Part shown: positions 47,598-56,437 of the stretch, one piece after another | Position numbering within the stretch: the first letter of the stretch is position 1 | How the letters are laid out: each line of letters begins with the position of its first letter | DNA from: Streptomyces sp. HNM0574 | GTDB taxonomy: Bacteria; Actinomycetota; Actinomycetes; Streptomycetales; Streptomycetaceae | Direction: 5' to 3' | Assembly: GCF_012726235.1 (NCBI RefSeq) | Contig: NZ_JAASAH010000009.1 | Coordinates: 124,001-188,000, forward strand | DNA: 64,000 nucleotides | Position numbers and translations under genes: made by a program | The notes under the pieces: model-generated | Told to the model about the DNA's origin: nothing | Seen by the model: the letters and a program-made list of their open reading frames with translations, nothing else | The model's database searches: none

Positions 47598-49079
47598 TTA
47601 CACGATCCCGATCAGCAGGCCGGCGCCGAGGATGACGAGCGAGGTGAGCGTCGCCCACTTGACCGTGAACTTCGTGTGGTCGCCGAACTCGACGCCCGCC
47701 ATGCCGATCAGCACGTAGACGGCGGGCACCAGCGGGCTGGACATGTGCAGCGGCTGGCCGATGAGCGCGGCGCGGGCGATCTCCACGGGGGCGACGCCGT
47801 GCGCGGCGCCGGCCTCGGCGAGGATCGGCACGATGCCGAAGTAGAAGCCGTCGTTGGACATGAAGTACGTGAACGGGATGCTCAGCACGCCGGTGACGAT
47901 GGTCATGTACGGGCCGAGCCCGTCCGGGAGGGCGCCGACCAGCGAGCGGGCCATCTCGTCGACCATGCCGGTGCCGGTGAGGACGCCGGTGAAGACGGCG
48001 GCGGCGAAGACCATGCCGGCGACGTTGAGGACGTTGTCCGCGTGCGCCGCGATCCGCTCCTTCTGCTCCTTCATGTGCGGGAAGTTGACCGTCAGCGCGA
48101 TGGCGGCGCCGAGCAGGAAGAGCACCGGGATCGGCAGCACCTGCATGATCAGCAGCGCGAGCAGGGTCAGCGTCAGCGTGGCGTTGAACCAGTACAGCTT
48201 GGGACGCAGCGTCGCGCGGTTCGGGTCCAGCCCGACGGCGGTGCCCTCGCCCGAGCCGGCACCGTCGGAGGCGGAGTCGGAACCCGCGCCGGAAGCCGCG
48301 GAGGAACCCGCGGACCCCGAACCCGCGCCGTCCGTCGTCCCCTTGCCCAGGGCGACCGTGCCGGCGGAACCGGTCGTCGCGCCCGCACCCGCGAGGACCT
48401 TCTCGCGCTCCTCGGTGTCCTGCTCCTCGGCGTCCTTCGCGTGGCCCGCCTCATCCAGCGACAGCACGCCGAGGCGTTTCCGCTCGCGCAGGCCCAGGAC
48501 CCAGGCCAGCAGCAGCACGAACAGCAGACCGGCGATGAGGGCCGGGATCATCGGGACGAAGATGTCGCCCGCGTCGAGCTTCAGCGCGGTGGCGGCACGC
48601 GCGGTCGGGCCGCCCCAGGGGACGGTGTTCATGACGCCGTTGGCGGTCGCGGCGACACCGGTCATGACCAGCACGCTCATCTTGAGACGCTGGTAGAGCG
48701 GGAGCATCGCCGAGACGGTGATCATGAACGTCGTGGAGCCGTCGCCGTCCAGCGAGACGATCGCCGCGAGCACGGCCGTACCGACGACGACGCGCATCGG
48801 GTCGGCCTTGCAGAAGCGCAGGATCGCCCGGACGATCGGGTCGAAGAGGCCGACGTCGATCATCACTCCGAAGAAGACGATCGCGAACATCAGCATCGCG
48901 GCGGTGGGGGCCAGCTCGCCGATGCCCTCCAGGACGTAGTCGCCGAGCTTCGCTCCCTGCCCCACGATCACGCAGAAGACAGCCGGGATCAGGACCAGTG
49001 CCGCCATCGGCGACATCTTCTTCGTCATGATCAGAGCGAGGAATGTCGCAATCATGACGAAGCCGAGAATTGTCAGCAT
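47598..49079 (-). CDS. CitMHS family citrate/metal transporter
   Basis: A 493-residue membrane protein of the CitMHS family, which imports citrate as a complex with Mg2+ or Ca2+ and protons. Characteristic segments are SLDGDGSTTFMIT, NTVPWGGPTARA, FMSNDGFYFGIVPIL and GQPLHMSSPLVPA. A cytoplasmic loop (about residues 205-295) has a long Gly/Ser/Ala/Asp-rich insert that is longer than usual and probably disordered. The left-hand MFS gene follows without a gap. No two-component citrate sensor is seen here. Confidence 0.9.
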   Translation of the reverse strand: MLTILGFVMIATFLALIMTKKMSPMAALVLIPAVFCVIVGQGAKLGDYVLEGIGELAPTAAMLMFAIVFFGVMIDVGLFDPIVRAILRFCKADPMRVVVGTAVLAAIVSLDGDGSTTFMITVSAMLPLYQRLKMSVLVMTGVAATANGVMNTVPWGGPTARAATALKLDAGDIFVPMIPALIAGLLFVLLLAWVLGLRERKRLGVLSLDEAGHAKDAEEQDTEEREKVLAGAGATTGSAGTVALGKGTTDGAGSGSAGSSAASGAGSDSASDGAGSGEGTAVGLDPNRATLRPKLYWFNATLTLTLLALLIMQVLPIPVLFLLGAAIALTVNFPHMKEQKERIAAHADNVLNVAGMVFAAAVFTGVLTGTGMVDEMARSLVGALPDGLGPYMTIVTGVLSIPFTYFMSNDGFYFGIVPILAEAGAAHGVAPVEIARAALIGQPLHMSSPLVPAVYVLIGMAGVEFGDHTKFTVKWATLTSLVILGAGLLIGIV

Positions 49080-49385
49080 GGGTTACCTATCGTTCGCCCT
49101 TGAACTCCGCCTCGGCTTAGGGCGGCTGGATGAACGTAGGTGCGGCCATTCCGGCTCCACAAGATGTCCAGCCGTGAACAATAAGAGCAAAACCCCAGTT
49201 CAGAGCCGTGCGAGCGGACCGACCCCGCGTACGGACACCCCCGCGGCACCCGCTCCCCCACCCCGGCACACCCCCGCGGCCCGCCCCGCGTCCGGCCGTC
49301 CGTACCGGCGTGCCCGCGCCATTGACGCCGCCCCGCCGCATTCCTATGGTCAAGCAAAGGAATCGTTGACCGGCGGGAGCATCCC
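49080..49385. promoter_or_regulatory. divergent region; hmgA promoter with inverted repeat
   Basis: TTGACG (49323-49328) and TATGGT (49345-49350) with 16 bases between suit the hmgA promoter. ATTCCT (49340-49345) and AGGAAT (49358-49363), 12 bases apart, form an inverted repeat over the -10 and start point, a likely repressor site. The left part is AT-richer and should hold the citrate transporter promoter. No gene seen. Confidence 0.55.
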
Positions 49386-50744
49386 ATGAGCAGCGGCACG
49401 GGCACGGACGGCACGATCGATCAGGCACGCAAGGCGGCGGAGGGCCTCGCCCACCTGTCCGGCTTCGGCAACGAGCACAGCAGCGAGGCCGTACCCGGCG
49501 CGCTGCCCCTCGCACGCAACTCCCCGCAGCGGGCGCCCCTGGGGCTCTACGCGGAGCAGCTCAGCGGCAGCGCGTTCACCGAGCCGCGCGCACACAACCG
49601 GCGCTCGTGGCTGTACCGCGTCCGCCCCTCGGCCGCGCACCCCGCGTTCACCCGCACCGACAACGGCGGCCTGCGCGGCGCCCCCTTCACCGACACCGAG
49701 CCCGACCCCAACCGGCTGCGCTGGGGCCCGCTGCCCGAGCCCCCGGCGGGCACCGACTTCCTCGCGGGCCTGTGGACCCTGGGCGGCAACGGCGACGCGG
49801 CCACCCGCTCCGGCATGGCCGTCCACCTGTACGCCGCCAACTACCCCATGCTGGAGCGGGTGTTCGGGAACGCGGACGGCGAGCTGCTGATCGTGCCCGA
49901 ACAGGGCGGGCTGCTGCTGCGCACCGAGTTCGGGCTGCTGCGCGCCGAGCCGGGGCACGTGGCGCTGATCCCGCGCGGGGTGCGCTTCCGCGTCGAGCCG
50001 CTGGAGCCGACGGTGCGCGGCTACGTCTGCGAGAACTACGGACAGCCCTTCGTCCTGCCCGAGCTGGGCCCGATCGGCGCCAACGGGCTGGCCAACCCCC
50101 GGGACTTCCTCGCCCCGGTCGCCGCGCCCGAGGACGAGGCGCGGCTGGACGCGCCGGTCCAGGTGGTCAACAAGTTCTGCGGCAACCTCTGGGCCGCCGA
50201 CTACGACCACTCGCCGCTGGACGTCGTCGCCTGGCACGGCAACCACGTGCCGTACGTCTACGACCTGCGCCGCTTCAACGTGATGGGCACCATCAGCTAC
50301 GACCACCCGGACCCGTCGATCTTCACCGTGCTCACCTCGCCCTCCGACACCCCGGGCCTGGCGGGCGTCGACTTCGTGGTGTTCGCGCCCCGCTGGCTCG
50401 TCGGCGAGGACACCTTCAGGCCGCCGTACTTCCACCGGAACGTGATGAGCGAGTACATGGGCCTGATCGAGGGCGCGTACGACGCGAAGGCCGCCGGTGA
50501 GGGCGGGTTCGTGCCGGGCGGCGGCTCGCTGCACAACATGATGTCCGCGCACGGCCCCGACCGGACCACCTTCGACGCGGCCAGCGCGGCCGAACTCGCC
50601 CCGCACAAGCTGGACGACGGGCTGGCCTTCATGTTCGAGACCCGCTGGCCGGTGCTGCTCACCCCGGCCGCCAGGGACGCGGGCCACCTCCAGAGCGGCT
50701 ACGACCGCGTGTGGGAGGGCCTGGAACGCCACTACCGCGGCTGA
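49386..50744 (+). CDS. hmgA: homogentisate 1,2-dioxygenase
   Basis: A 452-residue ring-cleaving dioxygenase of the tyrosine and phenylalanine breakdown route; it opens homogentisate to maleylacetoacetate with O2 and Fe(II). Iron ligands by comparison with the human enzyme are His350 and Glu356 (YFHRNVMSEYMGLI) and His389 (AHGPD). The active-site His284 is in WHGNHVPY. GFGNEHSSEA near residue 27 is the usual N-terminal motif. The ATG has GGGAGC nearby. The later genes of the route, maleylacetoacetate isomerase and fumarylacetoacetase, are not in the window. A GntR gene follows after 118 bases. Confidence 0.95.
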   Translation: MSSGTGTDGTIDQARKAAEGLAHLSGFGNEHSSEAVPGALPLARNSPQRAPLGLYAEQLSGSAFTEPRAHNRRSWLYRVRPSAAHPAFTRTDNGGLRGAPFTDTEPDPNRLRWGPLPEPPAGTDFLAGLWTLGGNGDAATRSGMAVHLYAANYPMLERVFGNADGELLIVPEQGGLLLRTEFGLLRAEPGHVALIPRGVRFRVEPLEPTVRGYVCENYGQPFVLPELGPIGANGLANPRDFLAPVAAPEDEARLDAPVQVVNKFCGNLWAADYDHSPLDVVAWHGNHVPYVYDLRRFNVMGTISYDHPDPSIFTVLTSPSDTPGLAGVDFVVFAPRWLVGEDTFRPPYFHRNVMSEYMGLIEGAYDAKAAGEGGFVPGGGSLHNMMSAHGPDRTTFDAASAAELAPHKLDDGLAFMFETRWPVLLTPAARDAGHLQSGYDRVWEGLERHYRG

Positions 50745-50862
50745 TCCCGACTCCCCCTGGCGGCAGGCCTCCTGAGCCCCGCCGTCGTCCCCGAGCACTA
50801 CCGCCGCCGGAGGACAGCCCGTACGATCCGGCTGCCCGTACCCGGAGCGCCCCGGAGGCACC

Positions 50863-51615
50863 GTGACCGTCTTCGCTCCCGACTCGCTCGACCTGAACCG
50901 CAAGCTGCCGCTGTGGTACCAGGTCTCGCAGTCGCTGCGCGCCTCCATACTGGGCCGCCCGCCCGAGGCGCCGCACCGGCTGCCCACCGAGGAGAAGCTG
51001 GCGGAGCACTACGGCGTCAGCGTGCTCACCATGCGGCAGGCGCTCAAGGAGCTGGAGACCGAGGGGCTCATCACCCGGCACCGCCGCCGCGGCACCTTCA
51101 TCGAACCCGGTGCCCGGCGGGCCCGCCCGGTGCGGGTGATGGGCTCCGTCGACGCGATCGTCGCCCAGCAGTCCGGCGACCTGGCCACGCTGCTGGAGCA
51201 CGGCGAGGCCCCCGTACCGGCCGAACTCGCCGAGCACTTCCCCGCGTTGGAGCGCGCCGCGTACTTCCGCAGGCTCCGGTACGACGGTGCCAGCGGCGAA
51301 CCCACCAACTGGGCCGAGAACTTCGTGCACCCCGACGTCGCGGCCCGCTTCGACCCGGGCGAGCTGGAGCGCGGCTCCTCGATGACGAAGGTGCTGCGGG
51401 ACACCGCGGGCGCACGCATCAGCCGGATCACGGACACCGTCGAGGCCCGGCTGGCCGACCCGGAGACGGCCCGGCTGCTCGACGTCCCGCTGCTGAGCCC
51501 GATCATGCACTACACGGGCGTGACCTACGACGAGTCGGCCCGCGTCGTCGACTTCGTCCGCATCCACTACCGGGGCGACCGCTTCTCCTTCTCCGTCACC
51601 GTCGACGCCCCCTGA
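50863..51615 (+). CDS. GntR family regulator, HutC/UTRA type
   Basis: A 250-residue regulator. Residues 15-80 are the GntR winged helix (PLWYQVSQSLRASIL, LPTEEKLAEHYGVSVLTMRQAL, ITRHRRRGTF). The C-terminal 160 residues fit the UTRA ligand-binding domain, with EPTNWAENFVHP and a final YRGDRFSFSVTVD strand. The start is GTG, with GGAGG four bases before; TACGAT at 50822-50827 may be its -10. It directly follows hmgA, so it may respond to an aromatic catabolite and act on the inverted repeat before hmgA. That is inference. Confidence 0.84.
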   Translation: MTVFAPDSLDLNRKLPLWYQVSQSLRASILGRPPEAPHRLPTEEKLAEHYGVSVLTMRQALKELETEGLITRHRRRGTFIEPGARRARPVRVMGSVDAIVAQQSGDLATLLEHGEAPVPAELAEHFPALERAAYFRRLRYDGASGEPTNWAENFVHPDVAARFDPGELERGSSMTKVLRDTAGARISRITDTVEARLADPETARLLDVPLLSPIMHYTGVTYDESARVVDFVRIHYRGDRFSFSVTVDAP

Positions 51616-51635
51616 CACCGGCGCGCGGGCCCTCG

Positions 51636-51641
51636 TAGCAT
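51636..51641 (+). promoter_or_regulatory. -10 box for a leaderless mRNA
   Basis: TAGCAT, six bases before the GTG at 51648, with no ribosome site between. Confidence 0.45.
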
Positions 51642-51647
51642 CGAGCG

Positions 51648-52985
51648 GTGAGCGAAGACGGCCCCGTTGACAGCCCGCACGGCGACCACAGCGACCAGCG
51701 GCGCGGCCCGCACGACCCGGTGCGCGGCGACCCCCTGGCGGACGCGCCGCTGCTCGGCGACGTCATGCCCTGGTCCGTCGCGCCGCCGCGGCCGGGCCGC
51801 GCGTGGGTGCGGGCCGCCGACGCCGGCACCCTGCGCAAGCGCTGGTCCGCGCTCACCCGCACCGAGGACGAGGCCGCGCGCGAGCGGCTGTTCGGGCCCA
51901 GCCGGGCCCGTACGACGCGCAGCGCCGTCGCACCGCTGCCGGGGCGGCGGGCCCCCGGCGGGCGGCTGGCGGAGGAGCGCGGCGGCTGCCCGGAGCCGGT
52001 GCGGGCGCTGTACGGCGCGTACGACCGGCAGTGGCTGATCCCGGACAGCCGGGTGCTCGACGGTCCCCGCACGGAGCTGTGGCGGATCGCGGACGAGCGG
52101 CAGATCCACCTCGTCGAGCATCCGGAGGGGACGCGTCCGGGCGGTCCCGCCGTGGTCCTCACCCCCGATCTGCCGCTCGCGCCGGCGCGTACCGGCGCTA
52201 CGCGGCGGGGGCGTGCGGGCGGCGGGCAGCCGCGGGTCCGCCCGCTGTACCGGCGGCCGGGCGGCACGGAGCCGAACCTTGCCCCCGGGCTCCTCGGCCA
52301 CCTCGCGGAACGGCTCGGACTGCCCGTGTCCGCCGAGGACTTCCTCGCCTGGACGGCGGCGGTGTGCGCCGTCCCGGATTCCGGGCACCCCCGGGTGCCG
52401 CTGACCGCGGACCCGGAGCTGTGGGCCGCGGGCGTCGCGCTCGGGCACCGTACGGTCTGGCTGCACACCCGGGGCGCCCGGCACGGGGCGGCGGCGGGCG
52501 GCGCGGAACGGCCGCGGCTGCCCGGCGGTGAACGCCCGTACGTGCGCGCCCCGTTGCCCGCGCCCGGCGCCCCGGTGGGCTACGAGGCGCAGGAGCGGGC
52601 GCTGCTGGTCGGCGAGGGGCGCGTCTCGCCCGTGGCGCCGGAGGCCTGGGAGTTCGCGGCGGGCGACGGGCGGGTGCTGGAGGCGTGGTGCGCGGAGCGG
52701 GCCACGCCCTCGGCGGCGGGCGGCACGCTGGAGGCGGTGCATCCGGCGGACTGGCCGCAGGAGTGGACGTCCGAACTGCTGGAGCTGATCACGGTGCTGA
52801 CGCTGCTGGCCCGGCTGGAGCCCGAACGGCGGGAGCTGGCACGGCGCCTGGCCGGCGCCCCGGTGGTCACGGCCGCCGAACTGGACGCGGCGGGCGTGCT
52901 GCCCGTACCGGCCGAGGCCCGCCGCCCGGCCTCGGTGCTCGACCCGGACGAGGAAGGACCCGCCGGCCAACTTGCCCTGCTGTAG
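51648..52985 (+). CDS. type ISP restriction-modification specificity-like protein, without methylase domain
   Basis: A 445-residue protein that matches in pattern the C-terminal target-recognition part of type ISP restriction-modification enzymes: RALYGAYDRQWLIPDSR, then TELWRIADERQIHLVE. There is no N-6 methylase NPPY motif, no helicase motif and no nuclease motif here or next door, so it is an orphan specificity-like module. Disordered N terminus of about 40 residues. A GTG start right after a -10 box suggests a leaderless mRNA. Such solo genes appear to be usual in Streptomyces, where they may have another task. Confidence 0.65.
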   Translation: MSEDGPVDSPHGDHSDQRRGPHDPVRGDPLADAPLLGDVMPWSVAPPRPGRAWVRAADAGTLRKRWSALTRTEDEAARERLFGPSRARTTRSAVAPLPGRRAPGGRLAEERGGCPEPVRALYGAYDRQWLIPDSRVLDGPRTELWRIADERQIHLVEHPEGTRPGGPAVVLTPDLPLAPARTGATRRGRAGGGQPRVRPLYRRPGGTEPNLAPGLLGHLAERLGLPVSAEDFLAWTAAVCAVPDSGHPRVPLTADPELWAAGVALGHRTVWLHTRGARHGAAAGGAERPRLPGGERPYVRAPLPAPGAPVGYEAQERALLVGEGRVSPVAPEAWEFAAGDGRVLEAWCAERATPSAAGGTLEAVHPADWPQEWTSELLELITVLTLLARLEPERRELARRLAGAPVVTAAELDAAGVLPVPAEARRPASVLDPDEEGPAGQLALL

Positions 52986-53009
52986 GGCGGGCCGGGCCGG
53001 AAACGCAGC

Positions 53010-53044
53010 GGCGGGGCGGAGCCCCTTGAGGTCTCCGCCCCGCC
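53010..53044. terminator. hairpin terminator
   Basis: A perfect 12-bp stem, GGCGGGGCGGAG with its complement, around an 11-base loop. It lies between the convergent type ISP-like gene and the small gene at 53070. Confidence 0.8.
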
Positions 53045-53069
53045 GAACAGGGAGGGTCTGCGGAAGAGG

Positions 53070-53336
53070 TCAGCGGCGCTCGCCGAACAGCGTGCGACGC
53101 AGCTTCCTCAGCGGCGCGAACAACGAGACCCGCGCGCTGCGATGCTTCGAGTGGTTCCGCATGACATCACGGCGTGTGATCTCACGCAGAAGCGTCGTCG
53201 CCTCATCCGTCTCGCCCTGTGGTACAGCCGGTCCAGCGAGCACAGCGAGGTGCCGGTCGAGACGCGAACTCGTCGCGCCCGTCCCGCACTTGATCGCGGG
53301 CACTCGCGCCCTGCTGCTCACCGTTATCTGCTCCAT
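53070..53336 (-). CDS. small conserved actinobacterial protein of unknown function
   Basis: An 88-residue basic protein. The N terminus MEQITVSSRARVPAI is followed by TSSRLDRHLAVLAGPAVPQGE and a basic C terminus ending RVSLFAPLRKLRRTLFGERR. I recall similar small proteins in Streptomyces but no function. The ATG at 53336 has GGGGAGAG close before it; the frame is open further upstream, with a second ATG 22 codons earlier that is less likely. No membrane segment; the last 20 residues could form a basic amphipathic helix. Confidence 0.6.
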   Translation of the reverse strand: MEQITVSSRARVPAIKCGTGATSSRLDRHLAVLAGPAVPQGETDEATTLLREITRRDVMRNHSKHRSARVSLFAPLRKLRRTLFGERR

Positions 53337-53681
53337 GACTCTCCCCACCCATACGAGGGCACCCGGCCCGGGCAGGGTAACTGTAACGCCCGACTCGGAC
53401 ATGCGTGTATCCCGGTCATCCGATTCACCTGCCCCACAAGCCCGTTGACGAACACCGTACGGGCGGGGCCCGGGAGCCGACAGGGGCACAAAGGGGGCGC
53501 AATGAGCGCGCCGGAGGCGTCCCGCGGGCGCCCGTGAGGTGCCGCACATCACGTCCGGGCCCCGCGCGCGGCTCCCGCGCCACTCACTCAGCGTGACGAA
53601 GAATGCGCACGAACGACTGACCCCGAAGGGACGGCCGAAACCTGCGTGCACGGCGGGCCGTCATGCCGGATCATGTGCGCC
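53337..53681. other. 345-bp divergent region, no gene seen
   Basis: Between the small gene and the AAA gene. On the minus strand TTACAG and TTACC follow each other near 53375-53385, which could be a promoter element or repeat. Nothing else stands out. Confidence 0.4.
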
Positions 53682-54839
53682 ATGTCTGCCAACCGCAGCC
53701 GTCCCACGCCCTCCCCCACCGACAGGAGCGCCGCGCTGACTTCGCCGACCCCGCCCGAGGACGCCCTGCCCGCCCGCCTCACCTTCGACGACGCCGACTC
53801 CCCCGCCGACGTCGTCGACGCGCTGTTCCTGGGCCGCTTCACCAACGGCGAGCAGCCGTACGCCCGCAGCCACTCCGTCGACCGCGTGAAGAAGGGCAGT
53901 TCGCTGCTCCCGGACGGGGCCACGGTGCTGCGCGAGGCGCGGAGCGACGGCCGCAGCAACACCCTCGCGGAGGGAGAGGGCTGGACGGCCCTGATCTCCC
54001 GCTGGACGCACGGCGCCGACGTCACCGTGACGGCCGTCAGCGACGAACTGGCCGAGCGGCGGCTGCGGGAGGCGGTCGACGGCGCGGAGGACGAGCCGGA
54101 ACCGCAGTCGGACAGCGTGTCCATGGGCTTCTGGTACCACTCCCCGATGCGCGGCCCGCGCCGCACCACCCGCACCATCACGGCGGAGAGCTGGCAGGAC
54201 GTACGCGCCAACTACACGGCGGGCGTGGCCGGTTCGCTGGACGAGCTGATGAAGGTCACCCCGGACGACATCTCCGGGCGGCTGCTGCTCCTGCACGGCC
54301 CGCCGGGCACCGGCAAGACCTCGGCCCTGCGCACGCTGGCCCGCTCCTGGCGGGACTGGTGCCAGGTGGACTGCGTGCTGGACCCGGAGCACCTGTTCAA
54401 CAACATCGGCTATCTGATGGACATCGCCATCGGCGCCGACGACATGGAGACCGAACAGCAGCGCTGGCGGCTGCTGTTGCTGGAGGACTGCGACGAGCTG
54501 ATCCGCGGCGAGGCCAAGCACGCCGCCGGGCAGGCGCTCTCGCGGCTGCTCAACCTCACCGACGGGCTGCTCGGCCAGGGCCGGAACGTCCTGGTCGGGG
54601 TCACCACCAACGAGGACCTGGAGCGCCTGCACCCGGCCGTGGTCCGTCCCGGGCGCTGTCTGGCCCGGATCGAGGTGGGCGCGCTCAGCCGCGAGGAGGC
54701 GGTGGGCTGGCTCGGCACGGACGAGGGCGTCGGCCGCGAAGGGGCCACGCTGGCCGAGCTGTTCGCCCTGCGCAAGGGCGCCTCCCCGGCGTCCCTGCCC
54801 GCCCAGCACGAACGGGAGGGCGCGGGGCTCTACCTCTGA
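53682..54839 (+). CDS. DUF5925 and AAA ATPase domain protein
   Basis: A 385-residue protein. The N-terminal half (about 30-150) fits the Streptomyces DUF5925 domain, with DVVDALFLGRFTNGEQPYARS. The C-terminal half is a classical AAA ATPase: Walker A GPPGTGKT (206-213), Walker B LLLLEDCDE with Glu268 and Asp269, then a sensor-1 VTTNE and an arginine-finger region HPAVVRPGR. Such AAA proteins remodel other proteins; the partner is unknown. Start uncertain: ATG 53682 or 53673, no ribosome site. It converges on the LCP gene. Confidence 0.77.
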   Translation: MSANRSRPTPSPTDRSAALTSPTPPEDALPARLTFDDADSPADVVDALFLGRFTNGEQPYARSHSVDRVKKGSSLLPDGATVLREARSDGRSNTLAEGEGWTALISRWTHGADVTVTAVSDELAERRLREAVDGAEDEPEPQSDSVSMGFWYHSPMRGPRRTTRTITAESWQDVRANYTAGVAGSLDELMKVTPDDISGRLLLLHGPPGTGKTSALRTLARSWRDWCQVDCVLDPEHLFNNIGYLMDIAIGADDMETEQQRWRLLLLEDCDELIRGEAKHAAGQALSRLLNLTDGLLGQGRNVLVGVTTNEDLERLHPAVVRPGRCLARIEVGALSREEAVGWLGTDEGVGREGATLAELFALRKGASPASLPAQHEREGAGLYL

Positions 54840-54875
54840 GGGCGCCGCCGCCGAGTGCCCCTGCTCCGGGGGCGC

Positions 54876-56390
54876 TCAGCCCTGTGGGGCGGCCCCGTCA
54901 GGTTCCTGTCCGGCGCCGGGTTCCGCCTCCTCCTCGAAGTCGCTGCCGACGGTGAGGGTGACCAGGCCCGGGGTGGCCTCGGGGGAGGTCTCCGGGTCGA
55001 TGCCGCCCTGCTTGAGCCCGTCCAGCCGTCCGGCCAGGACCTCGGCCTCCTCGGCGAGGTCCTCGGGGGCGGTGACCGTCGTGGTGTCCGTGGGCCGGGG
55101 CGAGTTGCCCGTTCCGGTGACGGTGAAGCCGAGGGAGCGGAGGCGCTGGGCCGCCTTCGCGGCCTGGCCGGGGGTGGCGGTGCCGTTGAGGACCTGGACG
55201 CGGACGGAGTGCGCGGTCACGACGCGCGCGGAGTCCTCCTCCAGCTTCTTCTTGTCCACCTCGCGGTCGTGCCGGAGCCGCTTGAAGAGGTCCGCGGCCT
55301 GCGGGTACTGCCAGACGACGTTGGCCTTGTCGGCCGGGACGTCCTCCTGGCGCGGGTAGTTGGGCACGGTGAGGAAGGTGAGCCGGTCGCCGGGGACGTC
55401 CCTCAGCTCGGAGGCCAGGTCGTACAGCGGCTTCAGGCCGGCCAGGGCGCTGTCGGTGGTGAGCGACTTGGTGGTCGAGTCGAGGAAGCCGTAGAGCGCG
55501 TCGGGGCTGGTCAGCTTGTGCTGCGCCTTGTCGGCGAGCGCCTGCATGAACTCCTGCTGGCGGCCGATGCGTCCGAGGTCGGAGCCGTCGCCGACGGCGT
55601 ACCGGGTGCGGACGTAGCCCAGCGCCTGCTCGTCCTTGACGGTCTGGCAGCCGGCCTCCATGTCGAGCTGCGCCTTCTTGTCGTGGATGGCCTCCTCGGG
55701 GCAGACCTCGATCCCGCCGAGCGCGTTGACCATGCCCTTGAAGCCCTGGAAGTCGACGGAGGCGAAGTGGTCGATGCGCAGGCCGGTGTTCTGCTCGACG
55801 GTCTTGATCGTGCAGGCGGCGGCGCTGCCGATGTCGCCGGTGCTGCCGCCGGTCGCGAAGGCGCTGTTGATCTTGAAGGTGGTGGGCGCCGAGGTCGTGC
55901 CGTCGCCCCGGTCGCAGGCGGGCACGGGGACGTAGGAGTCGCGGGGGAAGGAGACGACCGTGGCCCATTTCCGGTCCGCGGCGAGGTGCACCACCATCAG
56001 CGTGTCCGACTGCATGGTGTCCAGGCCCTTGCCGTACTTGCTGCCCGTGCCGTCCCGGCTGTCGGAGCCGACGACGAGGATGTTCTTCGAGCCGGGGGAC
56101 AGGTTGTCCGGCCGGTCCCCGCCGAGCCGCTGGTCGAGGTCGGTGGAGCCGATGTTGCCGCTCAGGTGCTGGTAGACGTACGTGCCGAGACCTGCGACGC
56201 CCAGGACGAGTACGGACAGGACGCCGCAGCACCATATGAGGATGCGGCCGCGCCGGGTGAACCGCGTCCGCCGGCCCGCCGCCCGGCGCCCCTTCCTTCC
56301 GTCCGTCCCACGCCCCGGTTTCCCGTCCGTTCCGCGCCGTCGCTGCCTGCGGTGCCCCGCGCTCCTGCCGGAGCCGCGCTCGTCAACCAC
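54876..56390 (-). CDS. LCP (LytR-CpsA-Psr) family cell-wall glycopolymer ligase with LytR_C domain
   Basis: A 504-residue membrane-anchored protein. A long basic, cytoplasmic N terminus (1-48) precedes one helix (about 50-72). The LCP domain (about 118-275) has DSRDGTGSKYG, SDTLMVVHL, SFPRDSYVPVP and the later YVRTRYAVGDGSDLGRIGRQQEF, whose arginines bind the polyprenyl pyrophosphate. A LytR_C domain (about 395-490) follows. It transfers wall teichoic acid-like or other glycopolymers to peptidoglycan outside the cell. GTG start with AAGGG eight bases before. A palindrome lies 48 bases upstream. Confidence 0.9.
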   Translation of the reverse strand: MVDERGSGRSAGHRRQRRRGTDGKPGRGTDGRKGRRAAGRRTRFTRRGRILIWCCGVLSVLVLGVAGLGTYVYQHLSGNIGSTDLDQRLGGDRPDNLSPGSKNILVVGSDSRDGTGSKYGKGLDTMQSDTLMVVHLAADRKWATVVSFPRDSYVPVPACDRGDGTTSAPTTFKINSAFATGGSTGDIGSAAACTIKTVEQNTGLRIDHFASVDFQGFKGMVNALGGIEVCPEEAIHDKKAQLDMEAGCQTVKDEQALGYVRTRYAVGDGSDLGRIGRQQEFMQALADKAQHKLTSPDALYGFLDSTTKSLTTDSALAGLKPLYDLASELRDVPGDRLTFLTVPNYPRQEDVPADKANVVWQYPQAADLFKRLRHDREVDKKKLEEDSARVVTAHSVRVQVLNGTATPGQAAKAAQRLRSLGFTVTGTGNSPRPTDTTTVTAPEDLAEEAEVLAGRLDGLKQGGIDPETSPEATPGLVTLTVGSDFEEEAEPGAGQEPDGAAPQG

Positions 56391-56437
56391 ACTCGTGCCC
56401 TTCCGCGTTCCTGGGTGTGGGCTTCACGGCGGGTCAC

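Noticed and set aside
46194..49103. Open frame of about 970 codons antisense to the MFS and citrate transporter genes
   Set aside because: Low-complexity Arg/Asp/Gly/His composition typical of shadow frames; the transporters on the other strand are certain.
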